Below are positions 55,219 through 63,806 of a stretch of DNA of 64,000 bases, one piece after another. The translations under genes were made by a program, and so were the position numbers. The notes beneath the pieces were generated by a model. The model ran no database searches. It was not told where the DNA came from and saw nothing but the letters and a program-made list of their open reading frames with translations. Source of the stretch: Enteractinococcus helveticum. Its GTDB lineage: Bacteria > Actinomycetota > Actinomycetes > Actinomycetales > Micrococcaceae. The DNA lies in contig NZ_DYXC01000061.1 in the NCBI RefSeq assembly GCF_020742345.1, positions 4,455-68,454 on the forward strand, given 5' to 3'. How positions within the stretch are numbered: the first letter of the stretch is position 1; every line of letters starts with the position of its first letter.

Positions 55219-55542
55219 TTATTCGGCCCGTACCGAGGCGACATTCGTTACTTCGCCTTGCAGTGGCTCGACCCCATTGGGCTTTTCGACAATCGGCGGG
55301 GCGGGTTCTGCTCTGTTCAGCGCAGGGATTTGGTCTCGCACGGTAGTAAAGAACGCTTTAGTGGACTCCACGATAATTTGGGCGGCGCCTTCACCGATGC
55401 TGCGTCCGATATTTTCCGGTGCCAGCGAGGTGCGTAGAGCTTCTTCTGCCCGGATGGCGGCCTCGTCTCGGCCCTTAGAGAGTTTCGAGTGACCGTACCA
55501 TCCAAGTGCTGCTCCCACTCCCACAAGTAAAACTCGTTTCAC
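55219..55542 (-). CDS. Hypothetical protein, DUF6167-like, between rpsD and alaS
   Basis: 107 residues. A short N-terminal hydrophobic stretch (VLLVGVGAALGWYGH) could be a single membrane helix, followed by a charged helical region (GRDEAAIRAEEALRTSL, GEGAAQIIVESTKAFFTTVRDQ) and a Pro-rich tail. Proteins of this type occur at this spot in Micrococcales, usually together with a DUF948 gene, which is absent here. The family name is from context and is tentative. Confidence 0.65.
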   Translation of the reverse strand: MKRVLLVGVGAALGWYGHSKLSKGRDEAAIRAEEALRTSLAPENIGRSIGEGAAQIIVESTKAFFTTVRDQIPALNRAEPAPPIVEKPNGVEPLQGEVTNVASVRAE

Positions 55543-55635
55543 AACCGCAGTCCCTTTCTGATTCTGGATCGTCCCTACTCTACCAATCTGGTCAGTCTAT
55601 TCGATTTCAAAGACAAGATTTGTAGGGAAACAACT

Positions 55636-55677
55636 CCGGCCCGGTGCCCTGTCAAAAAACAAGGGACACCGAGCCGG
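55636..55677 (-). terminator. Terminator hairpin after rpsD
   Basis: A long imperfect stem of about 16 pairs with two G-U pairs (outer arms CCGGC and GCCGG) and a T-rich loop, 22 bases after the rpsD stop. The following U tract is weak (GTTGTTT), which is common in actinobacteria. Confidence 0.7.
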
Positions 55678-55699
55678 GAATGTTAATTGAATACTAGGC

Positions 55700-56326
55700 T
55701 TAGCGCGAGTAGTGCTCGACAACCAGCTGTTCTTGAATCGACACTGGGATTTCAGCGCGTTTTGGTTCACGAGCCAAGGTGGCGCGCAGTTTGTCGATTT
55801 CTACTTCCAGGTAGCCTGGAACGTCTGGCAGTACTTCCTGGTGTGCACCGGTGGCAGCGATCTGGAATGGGACCATAGTTTCGCTACGCTGTGCAACGTG
55901 AATCAGCTGGCCTGGTTTAACCTGGAACGATGGGCGGTCAACACGCTGACCGTCAACCAGGATGTGCTGGTGAACAACCAGCTGGCGGGCCTGTGCGATG
56001 GTACGGGCGAAACCGGCACGCAGTACGAGAGCATCCAGGCGGGACTCCAGCATTTCTACCAGGTTTTCACCGGCCAGACCCGAACGGCGGCGTGCTTCTT
56101 TGAAGTAGCGCACCATCTGGGCTTCACGAATGTTGTAGATTGCCCGCAGACGCTGCTTTTCTTTCAGACGTACCGAGTAGTCAGAGTCCTGACGACGACG
56201 AGCACGGCCGTGCTGTCCTGGACCGTATGGGCGGCGCTCCATGTACTTTTCAGCTTTTGGAGTCAGGGCAATACCGAGTGCACGCGAGTGGCGCACTGTG
56301 CGGCGGTTACGAAGACCTTTAGCCAT
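55700..56326 (-). CDS. rpsD: 30S ribosomal protein S4
   Basis: Nucleates 16S rRNA assembly. 208 residues. The N-terminal region (KGLRNRRTVRHSRALGIALTP) contains no Cys, so this is the zinc-free form usual in Actinobacteria. ERRPYGPGQHGR near 31-42 and the S4 RNA-binding domain (MLESRLDALVLRAGFARTIAQARQL near 88-112) are typical. AAGGAAG precedes the ATG. A leader of ~200 bases with a hairpin lies upstream. Confidence 0.97.
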   Translation of the reverse strand: MAKGLRNRRTVRHSRALGIALTPKAEKYMERRPYGPGQHGRARRRQDSDYSVRLKEKQRLRAIYNIREAQMVRYFKEARRRSGLAGENLVEMLESRLDALVLRAGFARTIAQARQLVVHQHILVDGQRVDRPSFQVKPGQLIHVAQRSETMVPFQIAATGAHQEVLPDVPGYLEVEIDKLRATLAREPKRAEIPVSIQEQLVVEHYSR

Positions 56327-56377
56327 AATCGTGGCTTCCTTTTCTTGTCATGCGGCATCGTTTGGTTTTGTTATCAC

Positions 56378-56414
56378 TCACAGGACAGCGCCGACTAGCG
56401 ATTGCTGTTTGTGA
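56378..56414 (-). promoter_or_regulatory. Hairpin in the rpsD leader
   Basis: Arms TCACA..ACAGC and GCTGT..GTGA pair across a small internal loop with a 14-base apical loop, about 50-90 bases upstream of the rpsD start. It could be an autoregulatory S4 site, but no known S4 leader model can be matched by eye. Confidence 0.35.
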
Positions 56415-56548
56415 ATCCTGGCCTCTGATGTCGTTGTTTTCCAGAGAGCTGAGGGTTATACCGCCAACCGTCATTACTACCGTTTCTCCGAGAACTGCAG
56501 AAACGTGCCAGACAAGCGGCAAGTTTAGCAGACTCATCAGCTTGACCG

Positions 56549-58021
56549 CTAATCGTCCGCAACGTTGTTCCTTACCGACCGGAGCTCCTGCTGTTCAGGT
56601 CCTTGAGCATCTGCCTCAGGTGTCGGCTGAGATTGGGGCATAGGTTGGTTTCGTATGACGGCACGGAGACGGTCGACCCGCTCTGCCAGCATCTGTTCTC
56701 GGCCGTTGCCGGTGGGCTGGTAATATTCTCGTCCCTGGAGTTCATCGGGCAAGTATTGTTGGTCGGTGATCGCGTGTGGGTATGCATGCGGGTATTTATA
56801 GCCGACCCCGTGGCCTAGCGCTTTGGCCCCCGGATAATGTGCATCGCGTAAAGGTTTCGGAACAGTCCCGGCATGACCTGATTTCACGTCTGCTAAAGCG
56901 GCATCAATGGCCACATATGACGCATTGGATTTCGGCGCGGTGGCCAAATGCACCACTGCCTGAGCTAGTGGAATACGTCCTTCTGGCATTCCAATGAGTT
57001 GAACGGCTTGCGCCGCGGCAACAGCGGTTTGCAAAGCTGTGGGGTCTGCCATTCCGACGTCTTCCGAAGCGTGAACGATAAGACGCCGGGCAATATATCT
57101 CGGGTCTTCTCCGGCATGAATCATGCGCGCCAAATAATGCAATGCGGCATCAACGTCGGAGCCACGGATGGATTTGATAAACGCGGAAATGACGTCGTAG
57201 TGCTGGTCGCCATCTTTATCGTAACGTAGCACAGCCTGGTCCATAGCCTGGGCAGCATACTGGACGGTAATGCCAGCCGGACCGTTGTTAGTACCGTGCT
57301 GATCTACTGCCACTCCGGCTGCGGCCTCCAGAGTTGTCAATGCCCGGCGTGCGTCGCCTTGGGCCATCCGAATCAAGTAGTCCCGCGCTTCCTCATCAAG
57401 TTCCACGGTGTTGTTGAGCCCGCGCTCATCGACTAAGGCTCGCTCGATGAGTAAGCCGATATCCTCATCGGTCAAAGGTTCAAGAGTCAGCATGATGGAC
57501 CGTGATAGTAATGGTGCCACGACAGAAAATGATGGGTTCTCGGTGGTGGCAGCAACTAAAATTACCCAGCCATTTTCGACCCCTGGTAACAGAGCATCCT
57601 GTTGTGCTTTATTGAAACGGTGAATTTCGTCCAGAAATAAGATGGTGGTTCGACCGTAAAGGTCGCGATTATCGAGCGCTTGGTCCATGACCTGACGAAC
57701 GTCTTTTACTCCGGCCGAGATAGCCGACAGCTCAACGAACTTTCTGTCCGGGGCATGGGAGATGACATGCGCGAGCGTCGTTTTACCGGTGCCTGGCGGA
57801 CCATACAAGATAATGGAAGTCGGCCCGATGTTCTTCGTACCGGTGGTTTCTGTGAGTTTTCGTAGCGGCGAACCCGGTGTCAGTAGATGTTGCTGGCCGA
57901 CGATCTCATCCAAGGTCCTTGGACGCATCCGCACGGCCAAGGGTGCACCCGCAGAGGCTCTACCGGTGGTCGTCGTACGGTCGTCGTCATCATCATGGGC
58001 CGAGGAGAACAAATCTTGCAC
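56549..58021 (-). CDS. rarA: Replication-associated recombination protein A (RarA/MgsA)
   Basis: AAA+ ATPase related to clamp loaders and RuvB, acting at stalled forks. 490 residues. RPRTLDEIVGQQHLL near 33-47, Walker A GPPGTGKTTLAH near 74, Walker B FLDEIHRFNKAQQDALLP near 131, sensor 1 AATTENPSFSV near 157, and the C-terminal MgsA tetramerisation domain ending with YYQPTGNGREQ. The first 25 residues are an acidic, low-complexity segment. It is divergent from dtd. Confidence 0.95.
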   Translation of the reverse strand: MQDLFSSAHDDDDDRTTTTGRASAGAPLAVRMRPRTLDEIVGQQHLLTPGSPLRKLTETTGTKNIGPTSIILYGPPGTGKTTLAHVISHAPDRKFVELSAISAGVKDVRQVMDQALDNRDLYGRTTILFLDEIHRFNKAQQDALLPGVENGWVILVAATTENPSFSVVAPLLSRSIMLTLEPLTDEDIGLLIERALVDERGLNNTVELDEEARDYLIRMAQGDARRALTTLEAAAGVAVDQHGTNNGPAGITVQYAAQAMDQAVLRYDKDGDQHYDVISAFIKSIRGSDVDAALHYLARMIHAGEDPRYIARRLIVHASEDVGMADPTALQTAVAAAQAVQLIGMPEGRIPLAQAVVHLATAPKSNASYVAIDAALADVKSGHAGTVPKPLRDAHYPGAKALGHGVGYKYPHAYPHAITDQQYLPDELQGREYYQPTGNGREQMLAERVDRLRAVIRNQPMPQSQPTPEADAQGPEQQELRSVRNNVADD

Positions 58022-58077
58022 GCCTCTATTCTAGTGATTGCAACAGACTGATGATATCCGCAACTACACTTGGAGCC

Positions 58078-58530
58078 ATGCGTGCAGTTATTCAAGTCGT
58101 TTCGTCAGCAAGTGTCACCGTCGAAGAACGTGCAGTGGGTGAGATTTCCGGCCCTGGGCTGCTGATCTTATTGGGGGTCACCGTTGATGACGGCCCAGAG
58201 CAGGCTGATGCATTAGTACAAAAGATTGTGAACTTGCGAATTCTCGGCGACGAACAGTCTGCGCTTGAGCTCAACACACCGGTTTTGGTGGTTTCGCAGT
58301 TCACCCTCTATGCGGATGTACGCAAAGGACGGCGTCCGTCGTGGTCAAAAGCTGCTCGCCCGGAGCAATCGGAACCACTGTATGAGTATTTCGTGGAACG
58401 AATTCGTGACCAAGGTTTGGACGTAGCAACCGGTGAATTTGGTGCCATGATGGATGTTGCCCTGGTCAACAGTGGCCCGTTTACTTTAGTTATTGATTCG
58501 GATGACTTGGCGGCACCGCGGCGCGGGTAG
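58078..58530 (+). CDS. dtd: D-aminoacyl-tRNA deacylase
   Basis: Hydrolyses D-amino acids mischarged onto tRNA. 150 residues from ATG 58078; the longer open frame from 57877 runs antisense inside rarA and is rejected. MRAVIQVVSSASVTVEER is the family start, SQFTLYADVRKGRRPSW near 79-95 the first active-site motif and NSGPFT near 136 the second (Gly-cisPro is usual here; the next residue is Phe). TACACT ends seven bases before the ATG, so the mRNA may be leaderless, although GGAG is also present. Confidence 0.94.
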   Translation: MRAVIQVVSSASVTVEERAVGEISGPGLLILLGVTVDDGPEQADALVQKIVNLRILGDEQSALELNTPVLVVSQFTLYADVRKGRRPSWSKAARPEQSEPLYEYFVERIRDQGLDVATGEFGAMMDVALVNSGPFTLVIDSDDLAAPRRG

Positions 58531-58884
58531 TCCCACTCGTTGTGTGACCGCTGGTTGTAATTAACCAGGGCCTTGGGCTCCAGTAGGGTGAAGGGCCGTC
58601 GCCACTTATTTTGCGAAGGATCAGAGCGGACGGGAGACGAAATTGATCTGCGCCGCAGTGGGTTTCACTATGACTGACAATGAAGTCTCAGCTCATGTGC
58701 TCAAATAGTGGCGCAGCTTCTGCTGCTGCCGCAGCGAGGCATCCGAATTTCGATCGCCCCGGTGCTAGTCTCTGCCCAATGTCTGGTGGCACGATAACCA
58801 TGTGCGTGCAGATTTTGGGTGCCTGAAATGTGTCGAATACTCGGTCAAAGTGCGAACAACAAGATAGGTATTTGGATCTTGCAA
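58531..58884. other. Intergenic region dtd-aspS
   Basis: About 350 bases without a convincing gene. A perfect inverted repeat (CTGGTT and AACCAG, 58551-58568) follows dtd. A 44-codon + frame at 58695 and a 72-codon - frame at 58906 exist but lack ribosome sites and are Ala-repeat or Cys-rich oddities. I see no tRNA or known RNA. It could be decayed sequence. Confidence 0.4.
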
Positions 58885-58924
58885 CAAAACGCCGGTCAGA
58901 CCGCAAGAGTCGACCGGCGTTTTG
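58885..58924. terminator. Bidirectional terminator after aspS
   Basis: Thirteen-base arms CAAAACGCCGGTC and GACCGGCGTTTTG with a 14-base loop and AAAA/TTTT ends, 19 bases from the aspS stop. Classic Rho-independent form usable from both strands. Confidence 0.85.
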
Positions 58925-58942
58925 TTTATGGCCAAGAAGTTA

Positions 58943-60754
58943 TTAGGCGTTGACCTCTTCTGTCACATCGTCTTCTTCTGGCACGTAGTCCACGCCAGTC
59001 TCTGCGCGTTGCTCATCGGGAATTGGAGCGGGTGCGTCAGTTAGTGGGTCGTGGCCGTTGCCGGTCTTCGGGAAGGCAATGACGTCTCGGATGGAATCTG
59101 TCCCAGCAAGCAACGAGATCATGCGGTCCCAGCCAAAGGCAATACCACCGTGCGGTGGAGCGCCGTATTGGAAAGCGTCCAACAGGAAGCCAAACTTCTC
59201 TTGGGCGTCTTCTTCGGAAATGCCCATGACCTTGAAGACCCGCTTTTGGATTTCCTGGTTGTGGATACGAATTGAGCCACCACCGATTTCATTGCCGTTG
59301 ACGACAATGTCGTAGGCGTAGGCCAACGCTTCACCGGGGTTGGTGTCAAAGGTATCGAAGTATTCAGGTTTTGGCGAAGTGAATGCGTGGTGTACAGCGG
59401 TCCAAGCCCCATCACCCACTGCGACGTCACCTTCGGCTTCAGCCAGGGCAGCAGGTTCAAATAACGGAGCATCAACGACCCAGACAAAGGACCAGTCTTG
59501 TTCTTCTGCTGGTACGTCAGAGTTATTTTTGATCAGCCCAACGCGGTGACCAATTTCAACACGGGCTGCACCCAGCAGTGCGCGTGAAGCCACAGGATCA
59601 CCGGCAGCAAAGAAAATCGCATCGCCAGGGTTGGCCCCAACCTTTTCGGCCAGACCGGCAAGTTCTGCTTCCGTGATGTTCTTAGAAACTGGGCCGGTCA
59701 TTTCGCCATCTTCTTTGTACAGCACATAGGCCAGTCCATGGGCACCACGCTGTTTTGCCCATTCCTGCCATGCATCCAGCTGACGACGAGGCTGTGCGCC
59801 CCCACCTGGCATCACGACTGCACCGACATATTCATTTTGGAATACCCGAAACGGGGTGTCTTTGAAGTATTCGGTCATGTCGGTCAGCTCCAGACCGAAG
59901 CGCAGATCTGGTTTATCTGTGCCGTATTTTTCCATGGCTTCTTTGTACGTGATCCGTGGAATTGGTGTGGAGATTTCCACTCCAATGAGTTTCCATATCT
60001 CACTCAGCAGGTTTTCAGCGAGTTCGATGATGTCGTCTTGTTCGACAAAGGATGCTTCGATATCCATCTGGGTGAACTCTGGCTGGCGGTCTGCACGAAA
60101 ATCTTCGTCACGATAGCAGCGAGCGATTTGGTAATAGCGCTCAATACCACCAACCTGCAGTAACTGTTTGAACAGCTGCGGCGACTGTGGCAAGGCATAC
60201 CAGGAGCCCGGCTCCAAACGTGCGGGGACCAGAAAGTCGCGCGCGCCTTCTGGCGTAGAACGAGTCAGCGTTGGGGTTTCGACTTCGATGAAGTCATGGT
60301 CGGCTAGCAGGTTGCGGGCAATGCGATTAACTTCCGAACGTAAGCGCATAATGCGAGCTGGCTCAGGGCGACGCAAGTCCAGGTATCGATGTTTGAGGCG
60401 AACTTCTTCGCCGACTTCAACGTGCTCATCGATTTGGAATGGCAGCGCTGCTGCGGTGTTGAGCACGGTAACTTCAGAGGCGTAGAGCTCGATATCACCC
60501 GACGCAATATTTGTGTTCTCCGACCCTTCAGGACGCGCCTTTACCTCAGCGGTAACCTGCAGGACGTATTCGTTGCGCAGGTGATCGAACTGGGATTCAT
60601 CGTGCACTACGATTTGTGCGATACCGGAAGCATCACGCAGGTCGATGAAAGCTACACCACCATGGTCGCGACGGCGAGCCACCCAGCCTGCCACGGTCAC
60701 GGTTTGGCCAATGTGTTCGGCGTTGAGTTTGCCGAGTTGATGGGTGCGAAGCAC
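58943..60754 (-). CDS. aspS: Aspartyl-tRNA synthetase
   Basis: Class IIb synthetase of the bacterial type, 603 residues. An N-terminal OB anticodon-binding domain (VTVAGWVARRRDHGGVAFIDLRD, about 19-41), motif 2 YRDEDFRADRQPEFTQMDIE near 215, the bacterial GAD insertion (about 310-420), and motif 3 GIAFGWDRM near 535. An acidic tail follows. It starts at GTG 60754 with AAGGGG ahead. Discriminating versus Asp/Asn-tRNA activity is not decided. hisS lies 77 bases upstream. Confidence 0.97.
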   Translation of the reverse strand: MLRTHQLGKLNAEHIGQTVTVAGWVARRRDHGGVAFIDLRDASGIAQIVVHDESQFDHLRNEYVLQVTAEVKARPEGSENTNIASGDIELYASEVTVLNTAAALPFQIDEHVEVGEEVRLKHRYLDLRRPEPARIMRLRSEVNRIARNLLADHDFIEVETPTLTRSTPEGARDFLVPARLEPGSWYALPQSPQLFKQLLQVGGIERYYQIARCYRDEDFRADRQPEFTQMDIEASFVEQDDIIELAENLLSEIWKLIGVEISTPIPRITYKEAMEKYGTDKPDLRFGLELTDMTEYFKDTPFRVFQNEYVGAVVMPGGGAQPRRQLDAWQEWAKQRGAHGLAYVLYKEDGEMTGPVSKNITEAELAGLAEKVGANPGDAIFFAAGDPVASRALLGAARVEIGHRVGLIKNNSDVPAEEQDWSFVWVVDAPLFEPAALAEAEGDVAVGDGAWTAVHHAFTSPKPEYFDTFDTNPGEALAYAYDIVVNGNEIGGGSIRIHNQEIQKRVFKVMGISEEDAQEKFGFLLDAFQYGAPPHGGIAFGWDRMISLLAGTDSIRDVIAFPKTGNGHDPLTDAPAPIPDEQRAETGVDYVPEEDDVTEEVNA

Positions 60755-60831
60755 GTTGTGTTTCCCCTTTTGAGTTCTACGTGTTGATTAAAATTCTGTG
60801 ATATTCGAAGCTAGTCTACCGTTCAGCGCAA

Positions 60832-62190
60832 TTAGTCGTTGTGCTCAACGGTGTTGAGAATCATGGCTTGAAAATCTTCTGCAGGTGGCATCCATGTGGT
60901 GGGGTCTGCAGCTCTCTGTTCCCCGGTACGAATGTCTTTGACCTCGTGAATGGTCTGGCCGTTGTCAAAGTTGGTAAACCAGACATACGGGATGCCCCGA
61001 CGATCGGCGTGCCGAATTTGTTTGCCAAATTTTTCAGCCTTGGTGGCTACTTCGGTATTAATTCCTCGAGAGCGTAGCTGTTGGGCTACATCTTGAGCTG
61101 CTGACCAATCTTCATCTGAAGTCAGTGCGACATAGACTGCGGTAGGAACTTTACGTGTTGCTTTAACCATATTTTGCGAAAACAGCCGTGAGATCAATCG
61201 TGTGACGCCGATTGACAGTCCAACACCCGGGAAGCTGCGCTTACCTTTCGTCGCCAGTGCATCATATCGACCACCGGAACAGATCGAGCCGAGTTGCTCA
61301 TGGCCCACCAGGTTCGTCTCGTACACCGTGCCGGTGTAGTAATCCAGCCCCCGAGCAATCGACAGATCCGCCACCGCGGTCCCGGGAACACGCTTGTGCA
61401 GTTGATCAATAACTTCTGCAAGCTCTTGAATCCCTTCATCAAGCAGCTCATCCTCCACGCCCAGTGCGCGGACCTGGTCGACAAACGAGGAATCCTCAGC
61501 ACGAATTTGAGCAAGCGCTAGAGCCAATTCAGCCTGTTCCGCGCTAGCGCCTAAATCTTCCTGTAGGGCCTTTGAAACTTCCTCAGCACCGATCTTTTCC
61601 AGCTTGTCGATATTTCGTAACACTCCGGCGGTATCTTCAAGACCGATACCACGATAAAAGCCTTCGGCTAGCTTGCGGTTATTGATCCGAATAATGAATT
61701 GACCGATCGGCAGTTTGGATAGCGCTTCGGCCATCACCAACGCAACGTCGATGTCGTGGCGGAAGTCCAGTGCGCCGTCCCCGACAACATCGATATCAGC
61801 CTGGGTGAATTCCCGTGCACGACCTTCCTGGGGGCGTTCGCCGCGCCAGACTTTTTGGATCTGGTAACGACGGAATGGGAAGTTTAGGTGGCCGGCATTT
61901 TCTGTCACATAGCGCGCAAACGGTACTGTCAGGTCAAAGTGCAATGCCAACCGCGAAGTGTCAGCAGGATCTGGGGCATCCGTTTCATGAATGCGCGAAA
62001 CCGTGTACACCTCTTTGTCGATTTCCCCTTTACGCAGGAGCGTCCCCAACGTTTCGACAGCCCGCGTTTCAATATTGGAAAACCCGTGGAGTTCGAAGAC
62101 TTCTGCCAGTGTATTGAGCACATGGAGTTCTACGAGACGCTCTTCGGGCAGCCATTCGTGGAATCCAGAAAGTGAAGTCTTACGGGACAT
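60832..62190 (-). CDS. hisS: Histidyl-tRNA synthetase
   Basis: Class IIa synthetase, 452 residues from ATG 62190 (GGAG 11 bases ahead). The frame extends to 62316 but conserved sequence starts at LSGFHEWLPEERLVE. LTVPFARYV near 85, motif 2 RYQIQKVWRGERPQEGRAREF near 112-132, the histidine motifs ARGLDYYTGTVYE near 280 and GGRYDAL near 304, and the C-terminal anticodon domain are visible. TACAAT at 62268-62273 is a likely -10. It is divergent from the DUF349 gene. Confidence 0.96.
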   Translation of the reverse strand: MSRKTSLSGFHEWLPEERLVELHVLNTLAEVFELHGFSNIETRAVETLGTLLRKGEIDKEVYTVSRIHETDAPDPADTSRLALHFDLTVPFARYVTENAGHLNFPFRRYQIQKVWRGERPQEGRAREFTQADIDVVGDGALDFRHDIDVALVMAEALSKLPIGQFIIRINNRKLAEGFYRGIGLEDTAGVLRNIDKLEKIGAEEVSKALQEDLGASAEQAELALALAQIRAEDSSFVDQVRALGVEDELLDEGIQELAEVIDQLHKRVPGTAVADLSIARGLDYYTGTVYETNLVGHEQLGSICSGGRYDALATKGKRSFPGVGLSIGVTRLISRLFSQNMVKATRKVPTAVYVALTSDEDWSAAQDVAQQLRSRGINTEVATKAEKFGKQIRHADRRGIPYVWFTNFDNGQTIHEVKDIRTGEQRAADPTTWMPPAEDFQAMILNTVEHND

Positions 62191-62360
62191 AGCGGTGTGA
62201 TCTCCAAGAGTTCTATGGTGGGTAGTGCAATGCGCAGATTTACGCATCCTATTTAAAGTACTCTGCCATTGTATGCGTTTCGCGTAAGCTATCAGTGACC
62301 ATCTCATCACAGTCATCCGATGGCTGACGGGATCTCCACCTACGGAAGAAAGTTATAGCG

Positions 62361-63722
62361 GTGACAACGAGTCAACAACCCGACGCCCCAAAACCAGTAG
62401 CTCCTAAACCAAGCGCTGTTACCCCAGCTGAAGTCCATCCGGTTGCACCGGTGGCACCAACGCCTGCCTACACCTCTGATCTTGGGGAAGCCAAGCAGTT
62501 TGCTGAGGTATCTGACGACGGGGTTGTAACCCTTCTCGATGGCGAGGAAAAGGTCGAAGTTGGACAGGTACCAGAAGCATCAACGGAGGAGGCGCTGGCC
62601 TACTACGTTCGTAAATATGACGACGTTATGACGCAGCTACAGCTACTCAAACAGCGTCTTGACACTGATGCATCGAATCAGGAGTTATTGAAGACTCTTG
62701 ATCAAATCAATCAAACGATTGCTGCCCGACAGCTAGTCGGGGATATGGCCAAACTTCGTGAGCTCTCGACACAACTGCAGAATGATCTCGTCGAACGACA
62801 AGCCAAATTTCAAGCTCAGCGAGAGCAGGCCATCGCCGAACAGCAGGCTGCTCGCGAAAAGATCGTCGCCGAGGCCGAAGAAGTCTCTGGTCAAGATCCA
62901 GACAAGACCCAGTGGAAACAGTCCACCGCGAAAATGCGTGAACTGTTCGAGCAATGGCGTACTGTTCAAAAAACTGGGCCACGCTTGCCTCGAGCTACAG
63001 AAGACGAATTATGGCAGCGTTTTCGTTCAGCTCGCAATACATTTGAAAAGAATCGTCGTGCTTTCTTTTCGCAATTAGACGCACGAAATGCGGAAGCAAA
63101 GAAAATCAAAGAAGACTTAATTGCTCGTGCTGAGGCCTTGCAGAATTCTACCGACTGGGGTCCCACAACGATCCAGTATCGGGATCTGATGACCGAGTGG
63201 AAAAAATCGCCGCGGGCCTCGCGAAAAGATGACGATGCATTGTGGGCACGATTCCGGAGCGCACAGGATGTCTTCTTCAAAGCTCGTGATGCTGCGAATG
63301 CTGAATTGGATCGTGAATACGAAGCGAACCTTGCAGTCAAAGAGCAGATTCTCAAAGATGCTGAACAGCATCTCCCATTCAAGAGTCTTGAATCAGCTCG
63401 CGCCATTATGAAAGACGTCCGCACACGCTGGGATGACGCAGGACGTGTTCCGCGCAAAGACATCAGCCGCATGGAAGCAGCCATGAGTAAGCTCGAACGG
63501 GCGCTGACCGAGCTGGAAGAAGAACACTGGCGCAAGACGGATCCAGAAACTAAGGCGCGTACCGATTCTGCCTTGTCACAGTTGGAAGATACGATTGCTC
63601 AGTTAGAAGCTGATCTTGCTGCAGCCGAACAGGCTGGAGATCAGAAGAAAGTCGCTTCTGTCCAAGAGGCGCTCAAGGCTCGCCGCCAATGGTTAGAAGT
63701 AGTTCAGGCTGCTGGTGAATAG
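62361..63722 (+). CDS. DUF349 domain-containing coiled-coil protein
   Basis: 453 residues of unknown function. A Pro/Ala-rich N-terminus (1-40) is followed by long helical coiled coil segments and repeated DUF349 units with the recurring pattern LWARFRSAQDVFFKARD / LWQRFRSARNTFEKNRR and MTEWKKSPRASRKDD. DUF349 proteins are suspected RNA- or nucleic-acid-associated factors, but no activity is established here. It starts at GTG 62361 with AGAAAG upstream. It is located beside hisS in many Micrococcales. Confidence 0.85.
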   Translation: MTTSQQPDAPKPVAPKPSAVTPAEVHPVAPVAPTPAYTSDLGEAKQFAEVSDDGVVTLLDGEEKVEVGQVPEASTEEALAYYVRKYDDVMTQLQLLKQRLDTDASNQELLKTLDQINQTIAARQLVGDMAKLRELSTQLQNDLVERQAKFQAQREQAIAEQQAAREKIVAEAEEVSGQDPDKTQWKQSTAKMRELFEQWRTVQKTGPRLPRATEDELWQRFRSARNTFEKNRRAFFSQLDARNAEAKKIKEDLIARAEALQNSTDWGPTTIQYRDLMTEWKKSPRASRKDDDALWARFRSAQDVFFKARDAANAELDREYEANLAVKEQILKDAEQHLPFKSLESARAIMKDVRTRWDDAGRVPRKDISRMEAAMSKLERALTELEEEHWRKTDPETKARTDSALSQLEDTIAQLEADLAAAEQAGDQKKVASVQEALKARRQWLEVVQAAGE

Positions 63723-63754
63723 TACCAACTAGCTAGACAGTCGAAGTTATCCAC

Positions 63755-63792
63755 AGCTCCGGTCGACACGCCGTCGGCCGGAGCTATTTTTT
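63755..63792 (+). terminator. Terminator after the DUF349 gene
   Basis: Arms AGCTCCGG and CCGGAGCT (8 perfect pairs, 15-base loop) followed by ATTTTTTT; a good Rho-independent terminator about 32 bases after the stop codon. Confidence 0.85.
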
Positions 63793-63806
63793 GTCATCAT
63801 GGGCGC

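Noticed and set aside
55700..56326. S4 lacking zinc Cys as an anomaly
   Set aside because: Zinc-free S4 is common in Actinobacteria and not specific to this window.
56319..56537. 72-codon minus frame upstream of rpsD
   Set aside because: Overlaps the rpsD ribosome site and start in another frame; no recognisable protein features; better explained as the rpsD leader.
57877..58077. N-terminal extension of dtd frame
   Set aside because: Runs antisense inside rarA and does not belong to the Dtd fold; family start MRAVIQ with GGAG at 58078 is clear.
58688..58906. 72-codon frame on the minus strand between dtd and aspS
   Set aside because: Overlaps the bidirectional terminator, has no ribosome site and an odd composition (Ala run, Cys pairs).
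63747..63755. Perfect DnaA box TTATCCACA after the DUF349 gene
   Set aside because: A single copy in 64 kb is expected about every other such window by chance; no cluster, dnaA, dnaN or AT-rich region is nearby.
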